A stretch of DNA of 64,000 bases, from contig NW_004454195.1 of NCBI RefSeq assembly GCF_000283155.1, positions 1,594,314 through 1,658,313 of the forward strand. Direction: 5' to 3'. Source of the stretch: Ceratotherium simum simum (Eukaryota; Chordata; Mammalia; Perissodactyla; Rhinocerotidae). Every line of letters starts with the position of its first letter. Within the stretch, counting starts at the first letter, position 1. Under the pieces are notes generated by a model, which saw nothing but the letters and a program-made list of their open reading frames with translations, was not told the DNA's origin and ran no database searches. This document shows, one piece after another, positions 62,101 through 64,000 of this stretch. The position numbers and the translations under genes are program-made.

Positions 62101-63425
62101 CAATTCAAGATTATGGATGCTCATAAGTATCGTGATTGAAGAATAATAGTATCTAGATCTTTATAAAAATATACTCTATAAAGTAAAAAACCTTTTTATT
62201 TTTTCCCCCTTCAAAAGGGAACTTATCATGTAACTATCTCCTCCAAAACCCTCTATCATCTACTTCTTGGGGGAGTGGCGGTGTTGTGTCTTCCCCTAAA
62301 TAGTAAAGCTGTCTGGCCAAGGAGAGACTGCACACTCTCTCCCCAGAGTATATCAGATTTCAAAATCCTGGTCCAGCTCCATGTCCCTCATCCAGAAGGA
62401 AGATGTCTTATTTCTTGCTGAGTAGATTTTAGCTGATTCTCTGTAAAGGATTTTAGCTCTGTAAAGGAGCTGGGGATTGTGGAGAATTAATCCAATGGCT
62501 GCTCTATTGACGTAGAACTACCGGGAAAGAAGTGCTTGACCTGAGTAAGCAGAAGGGCGTGGAGGGATGACCTTTTACTAAATAAAGCCCTCCACACCCT
62601 CTGTCTTAGAGATACAGAGCTTACTCCGTTTCGAAAGTCTCTTCCCCACTCATCATCTGCTCCACCCCCAGAGCCTGGGAAATCGGGCAGAATGGGTACT
62701 AAGCGGATGGAGTGAGGATGCTGGAGGAGGGGGAGGGGCAGCTGCTTTATTGACTGGCCATTTTTGAGCCTGGTGTTTGGGAAGGGAAGGCGGGCGAGGG
62801 CGGTGGAACATGAGGGCCGTTTGGTGTGTTCTCCCCAGATTTTTATGAAGTATGGCCGACAGAGGTGGAAACTGAAAGGTAAAATAGAAGTCAACGGCAA
62901 ACAGAGCTGGGATGGAGAGGAAGTGGTGTTCCTGCCCCTGATCGTTGGATTCATTTCCATCAAGGTACAGTATTGTCATTGCCTTTTGTTGTCTTTGCTG
63001 CTGCCACAGCTGCATGACCCATTGGAGGGGACCTTTGCCCGTCGCTTCTGCCTGCTGCCCCTCTGACCCATAGACTAGACTTGTCTCTGCGCTGCAAGTG
63101 CATCGCAAAGACCGCTGCTCTCGTATGAGAGCGGGCAAAGGAAATGTAAGACGGGCTTTGGAAACATCCACCTCAGATATGATTCTGAAAGAAACGACTG
63201 AACTGGCTAAGGAAAATAGTCTCCTACCTTTCTCCTCTGCTGTCCTCTAAGGCCTTCTCCCTCACTCTCTTACTAGGTCACCGAGCTCAAAGGACTAGCA
63301 ACTCACCTCCTGGTCGGCAGCGTGACCTGCGAGACCAAAGATCTGTTTGCAGCCCGACCTCAGGTGGTGGCTGTTGACATCAATGACCTTGGCACCATCA
63401 AACTGAACCTGGAAATCACCTGGTA
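41033..63425 (+). CDS. RIPOR2: RIPOR2 (FAM65B), 5' part of coding region, ten exons, continues beyond window
   Basis: Joining 41033-41133, 42466-42621, 43347-43425, 45232-45255, 46337-46390, 49852-50001, 53987-54050, 61561-61604, 62839-62964 and 63277-63425 gives 947 coding bases, 315 complete codons with no stop. I recognise the product as RHO family interacting cell polarization regulator 2 from segments such as [48 protein letters not shown] and [14 protein letters not shown]. In the established literature the protein binds and inhibits RhoA, acts in T-cell and neutrophil polarity and in myogenesis, and is required in hair-cell stereocilia (DFNB104). Residues 1-38 carry R-x-x-S motifs (Ser21, Ser37) of the kind bound by 14-3-3 when phosphorylated; that role is inferred here. 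Residues about 80-140 are rich in charged heptads and likely form a coiled coil. Human RIPOR2 is about 1,068 residues, so roughly 70 percent lies to the right. No truncation or frameshift is seen. Confidence 0.97.
41134..42465 (+). other. RIPOR2: RIPOR2 intron 2, GC-AG type
   Basis: Donor AG|GCAAGT and acceptor ctttccatag|A. The sequence around the GC matches the extended consensus of authentic GC-AG introns exactly. Content is unique non-coding sequence. Confidence 0.9.
42466..42621 (+). CDS. RIPOR2: RIPOR2 exon 3, residues 34-85 (156 bases)
   Basis: A pyrimidine-rich tract ending ccatag (to 42465) is followed by the exon, and the donor GA|GTAAGA lies at 42622. It encodes CNSFIEN, the basic stretch [12 protein letters not shown] and ...[12 protein letters not shown]. 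It is 156 bases, a multiple of three, so skipping it would delete 52 residues in frame. The first base is coding position 102. This agrees with the human deafness variant c.102-1G>A in FAM65B, reported to cause in-frame loss of this exon; I cite that from memory. Confidence 0.97.
43347..43425 (+). CDS. RIPOR2: RIPOR2 exon 4, residues 86-112
   Basis: The acceptor is ttgcag at 43341-43346 and the donor is CTG|GTGGGT at 43426. The exon completes Asp86 and encodes [20 protein letters not shown] and then KRNSRL. Regular leucines and alternating charges suggest the coiled coil that UniProt predicts for this part of the human protein. Both ends are confirmed by continuity with exons 3 and 5. Confidence 0.97.
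44614..44899 (+). mobile_element. ERE SINE, long form, in RIPOR2 intron 4
   Basis: The head ggggccggcccagtggcata is followed by ccatgctgtagtgggcatcc, cacatataaagtagaggaag, two gatgttagc blocks, aatcttcctca and an AT-rich tail. Divergence from the clean copies shows it is older. Confidence 0.93.
45232..45255 (+). CDS. RIPOR2: RIPOR2 exon 5, 24-base microexon, residues 113-120
   Basis: The acceptor ttttag ends at 45231 and the donor AAG|GTAAGT begins at 45256. The eight codons read GVLYDLDK, which exactly bridges exons 4 and 6 in the known protein. It is phase 0 at both ends, so its inclusion or omission keeps the frame. It is far too short for open-frame detection and would be missed without protein homology. 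Confidence 0.95.
46337..46390 (+). CDS. RIPOR2: RIPOR2 exon 6, residues 121-138
   Basis: The acceptor ttccag ends at 46336 and the donor AAG|GTAATT begins at 46391. The 18 codons read [18 protein letters not shown]. It continues the charged helical region and is phase 0 at both ends. From memory, human has Ile where this sequence has the second Thr of KTTERY; the rest appears unchanged. Confidence 0.96.
47180..47340 (+). repeat. MIR SINE in RIPOR2 intron 6
   Basis: It shows ttaggttctagtctcagctc, tgccatgtactcactgagct, tccactctgtgaaatagggc and tccagtttaaaattctatga. Confidence 0.8.
48060..48215 (+). repeat. MER5-like hAT-Charlie remnant
   Basis: It shows ttctggggatctcccacatt, agattcctggcccagcccta, acctactgaatcagcatctt and ggggcctgggcatcagcatt. 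Confidence 0.78.
48867..49072 (-). mobile_element. hAT-type MITE with 8-base target duplication
   Basis: The ends tagcttttctcaacc and ggttgattgagaatcactg form an imperfect inverted repeat. The flanks ctttagaa (48859-48866) and ttttagaa (49073-49080) match at 7 of 8. The inside reads gggggctgtcctctgcatta and cctctacccactagacacca, a familiar mammalian element. Confidence 0.8.
49215..49330 (-). repeat. L1 3' UTR fragment
   Basis: It shows gttgtggtataatttaccta and ggtttgataagttttgacag, the complement of an L1M 3' UTR. A short local duplication of cttcaccc(t)aattt lies at its right end. Confidence 0.65.
49852..50001 (+). CDS. RIPOR2: RIPOR2 exon 7, residues 139-188
   Basis: The acceptor is ctggcag, ending at 49851, and the donor GAG|GTATGT begins at 50002. 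It encodes 50 codons from [20 protein letters not shown] to ...[10 protein letters not shown]. The segment is part of the conserved N-terminal domain of the RIPOR/FAM65 family, which has been described as PX-BAR-like. It is phase 0 at both ends. Confidence 0.97.
51058..51386 (+). mobile_element. ERE SINE, long composite form, in RIPOR2 intron 7
   Basis: It has an intact head ggggccggccccgtggctta, then B-box ggttcggatcc, catacagcaactagaaggat, ggggctttggg and, after a short A-rich joint, gaggattggcaatagatatt and gctgatcttcctcac with an A-rich tail. It carries both the middle module of the 14.9-kb copy and the 3' module of the older type. Confidence 0.95.
51407..51431. repeat. Perfect inverted repeat, 11-base arms, 3-base loop
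   Basis: Arms atattgaaata (51407-51417) and tatttcaatat (51421-51431) flank the loop cag. It lies just right of the ERE tail. Confidence 0.88.
51900..52850 (+). pseudogene. Possible decayed cDNA-like remnant, parent not identified
   Basis: One frame reads [19 protein letters not shown], then [20 protein letters not shown] and [13 protein letters not shown] before a stop at 52148. This has charged, helix-like protein character, unlike the chance frames around it. Later parts in other frames (for example [17 protein letters not shown] near 52485-52535) also look protein-like, suggesting frameshifts. The stretch is slightly more GC-rich than its intron. I do not recognise the parent, see no clear poly-A tail or target duplication, and it may be chance. 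Confidence 0.25.
52987..53081 (+). mobile_element. 5'-truncated ERE with target duplication
   Basis: It begins abruptly at aacagcaactagaaggatgt, has acatacaactatctgctggg and ggctttggggg, and ends in (aaat)n and poly-A. The 14-base flanks aagagtggggagag (52973-52986) and aagagtgaggagag (53082-53095) differ at one site, so truncation occurred at insertion. Confidence 0.93.
53205..53770. repeat. Old L1-type 3' fragment, family A
   Basis: It shows cctattggcaacattttgcc, gtatcccttgcataaccaca, atcctgtgcattttcatatt and gttatagaatatcccacatt, in the same order as the copies at 54225-54770 and 61725-62160. Confidence 0.6.
53987..54050 (+). CDS. RIPOR2: RIPOR2 exon 8, residues 189-209 plus first base of Gly210
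   Basis: The acceptor is ttcacag, ending at 53986, and the donor AAAG|GTATTC begins at 54051. It encodes [20 protein letters not shown] followed by K and the first base of a Gly codon. The next exon, 7.5 kb away, supplies the remaining GT and continues [11 protein letters not shown], which confirms the junction. Confidence 0.97.
54225..54770. repeat. Old L1-type 3' fragment, family A
   Basis: It shows ccataaacccatcacctaga, attttaccatatttgcctca, gtgtgcatctcttaaagaat and tctagaatgttccatattct. It lies directly right of exon 8. Confidence 0.6.
54771..58980. other. RIPOR2 intron 8, left part, no gene recognised
   Basis: Mostly unique-looking. Short open frames of up to 129 codons (55368-55757) have no splice or homology support. 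Around 55740-55850 a weak MIR-like core is visible. Confidence 0.45.
58985..59400 (-). repeat. L1-type 3' region fragment
   Basis: It shows atcagcatgtgttctttttt, gggatcacactcttcataag and ttttgtatcctgcc near a poly-T, the usual complement of an old L1 3' region. Confidence 0.5.
60080..60260 (+). repeat. MIR SINE
   Basis: It shows cttattaagcacccactata, tgccagatgccatctattgt, ttctatgaggtggacattgt and aggtgaagaaactggagtta. Confidence 0.9.
60834..61161 (+). mobile_element. ERE SINE, long composite form, with target duplication
   Basis: Head gggggccggccccgtggctt, A-box-like tggcttagcgg, B-box-like ggtttggatcc, catacagcaactagaaggat, then an A-rich joint and two 3' blocks ending gggctgatcttcctcac. 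The duplication agaaatcac is at 60825-60833 and 61162-61170. It has the same composite structure as the copy at 51058. Confidence 0.96.
61561..61604 (+). CDS. RIPOR2: RIPOR2 exon 9, residues 210-224
   Basis: The acceptor is ttgcttacag, ending at 61560, and the donor GAA|GTAAGT begins at 61605. It encodes the end of Gly210 and [14 protein letters not shown], a hallmark string of the family. The exon is only 44 bases and is not a multiple of three, so skipping it would shift the frame. Confidence 0.97.
61725..62160. repeat. Old L1-type 3' fragment, family A
   Basis: It shows cccttcatctagacttacga, aacattatgacacatttgct, aacatcatgacacttcaccc and tattttgccaagtgtcccaa. A TTG/TTA microsatellite (about 61840-61871) lies inside. 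Confidence 0.6.
62839..62964 (+). CDS. RIPOR2: RIPOR2 exon 10, residues 225-266
   Basis: The acceptor is ctccccag, ending at 62838, and the donor AAG|GTACAG begins at 62965. The 42 codons run from [20 protein letters not shown] to ...[12 protein letters not shown]. The alternation of hydrophobic residues, with KLKGKIEV and [13 protein letters not shown], looks like beta strands of the C2-like segment described for this family. Phase 0 at both ends. Confidence 0.97.
63277..63425 (+). CDS. RIPOR2: RIPOR2 exon 11, residues 267-315 plus two bases of Tyr316
   Basis: The acceptor is tactag, ending at 63276, and the donor TA|GTAAGT begins at 63426. It encodes [20 protein letters not shown] through ...IKLNLEITW and the first two bases of a Tyr codon. 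This is the last exon in the window. The following exon, which should begin by completing Tyr and continue PFD, lies beyond 64000. Confidence 0.97.
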
Positions 63426-63473
63426 GTAAGTCGCCCTTTTTCGATTTCATCGTGTAGACATACATGCTACAGA

Positions 63474-63652
63474 CTGATGCTGTTCAAAGGGTGGTGCGTG
63501 GACCATCAGAACCACCAGGGAGCTCGTTACAGAAGCAGACTCTCAGGCCCCACCCTAGACTTACTATGTCAGACTCTCTCAAGGCCCAAGAATCTGCTTA
63601 ACAAGCTCACCAGGTGATGTTCACACATGCCAACGTTGGAGAAGCCTCTGTC
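63474..63652 (+). repeat. MER5A-like hAT-Charlie element
   Basis: It shows gttcaaagggtggtgcgtgg, accatcagaaccaccaggga, caggccccaccctagactta and ctcaccaggtgatgttcaca, close to full length. It begins 48 bases after exon 11. Confidence 0.85.
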
Positions 63653-63752
63653 TTGTCACTGCTCTCCTTTTCTACTTCCTATTTTAAAATATTTTATTCT
63701 GCCTCCTTCCCTCCTTTTCTACCTTTAAATACATGTAAAGAAATATGTCTCA

Positions 63753-64000
63753 GGGGGCCGGCCTGGTGGCATAGCGGTTAAGTGTGCACCCACTACTTCG
63801 GCAGCCCAGGGTTCGCAGGTTCGGATCCCGGGCACACACTGATGCACTGCTTGTCAAGCCATGCTGTGGCGGCGTCCCGTATAAAGTAGAGGAACATGGG
63901 CACGGATGTTAGCCCAGGGCCAATCTGCCTCAGCAAAAAGAGGAGGAGTGGCATCAGATGTTAGCTCACGGCTAATCTTCCTCGGAAAAAAAAAAAGAAA
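63753..64000 (+). mobile_element. ERE SINE, runs to the window edge
   Basis: Head gggggccggcctggtggcat, B-box ggttcggatcc, ccatgctgtggcggcgtccc, gatgttagcccagggccaat and cttcctcgg with an A-rich tail. The last bases, aaagaaa, could be the start of a duplication of aaagaaatatgtctca left of the element; this is not verifiable here. Confidence 0.95.

Noticed and set aside
62487..62963. 158-codon minus-strand frame
   Set aside because: It also overlaps exon 10 antisense and has no splice or homology support.
62653..63171. 172-codon open frame on the minus strand
   Set aside because: It is antisense to RIPOR2 exon 10 and its conserved codons, so the openness is a shadow of the real exon plus GC-rich flanks.
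1..64000. CRISPR array, operon, phage or other prokaryotic system
   Set aside because: No regularly spaced repeats, no dense coding, and clear spliced mammalian exons and SINEs throughout.

Overview
This is 64 kb of mammalian nuclear DNA, not a prokaryotic or viral region. It is AT-rich, repeat-dense and almost free of long open frames. Nine tRNA-derived SINEs of the equine repetitive element (ERE) type, with an intact-looking A box and B box in the best copy, point to a perissodactyl (horse, rhinoceros or tapir lineage). I cannot fix the species from sequence alone. Older layers of L1, MIR, MaLR LTR and hAT-type repeats are shared with other placental mammals.

The only protein-coding gene I can support is the 5' part of RIPOR2 (FAM65B, C6orf32), on the + strand. 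Ten coding exons between 41007 and 63425 join in frame into 315 codons plus two bases. They give the N-terminal third of a protein of about 1,070 residues in human. The gene continues past the right edge. Every junction was set from splice signals and reading-frame continuity. One intron (41134-42465) uses a GC donor, and one exon is only 24 bases long.

Layout: 1-10869 is upstream flank (or intron of a longer isoform) filled with old repeats, including a SINE nested in a hAT element. 10870-11362 is an assembly gap (493 N) inside a CpG island that runs to about 12060; this is the best candidate for the RIPOR2 promoter and a non-coding first exon ending at 11610, which holds a short upstream ORF. 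11611-41006 is a putative 29-kb first intron with two MaLR LTRs, MIRs, a long L1 3' region, a second gap (100 N) inside a SINE tail, an isolated CpG-rich patch near 23.7 kb, and a 70-bp sequence present twice about 1.7 kb apart. 41007-64000 is the exon-bearing part, with large introns holding further SINEs and L1 remnants.

RIPOR2 restrains RhoA signalling in migrating leukocytes and muscle precursors and is needed at the base of hair-cell stereocilia. The window carries the segment with the phospho-motifs, the predicted coiled coil and the start of the conserved N-terminal domain. I found no previously undescribed gene system. The items worth a second look are the GC-AG intron, the upstream ORF, the 70-bp duplication, the CpG patch, a 230-codon antisense open frame, an unassigned cDNA-like remnant near 52 kb, and the modular SINE subfamilies.
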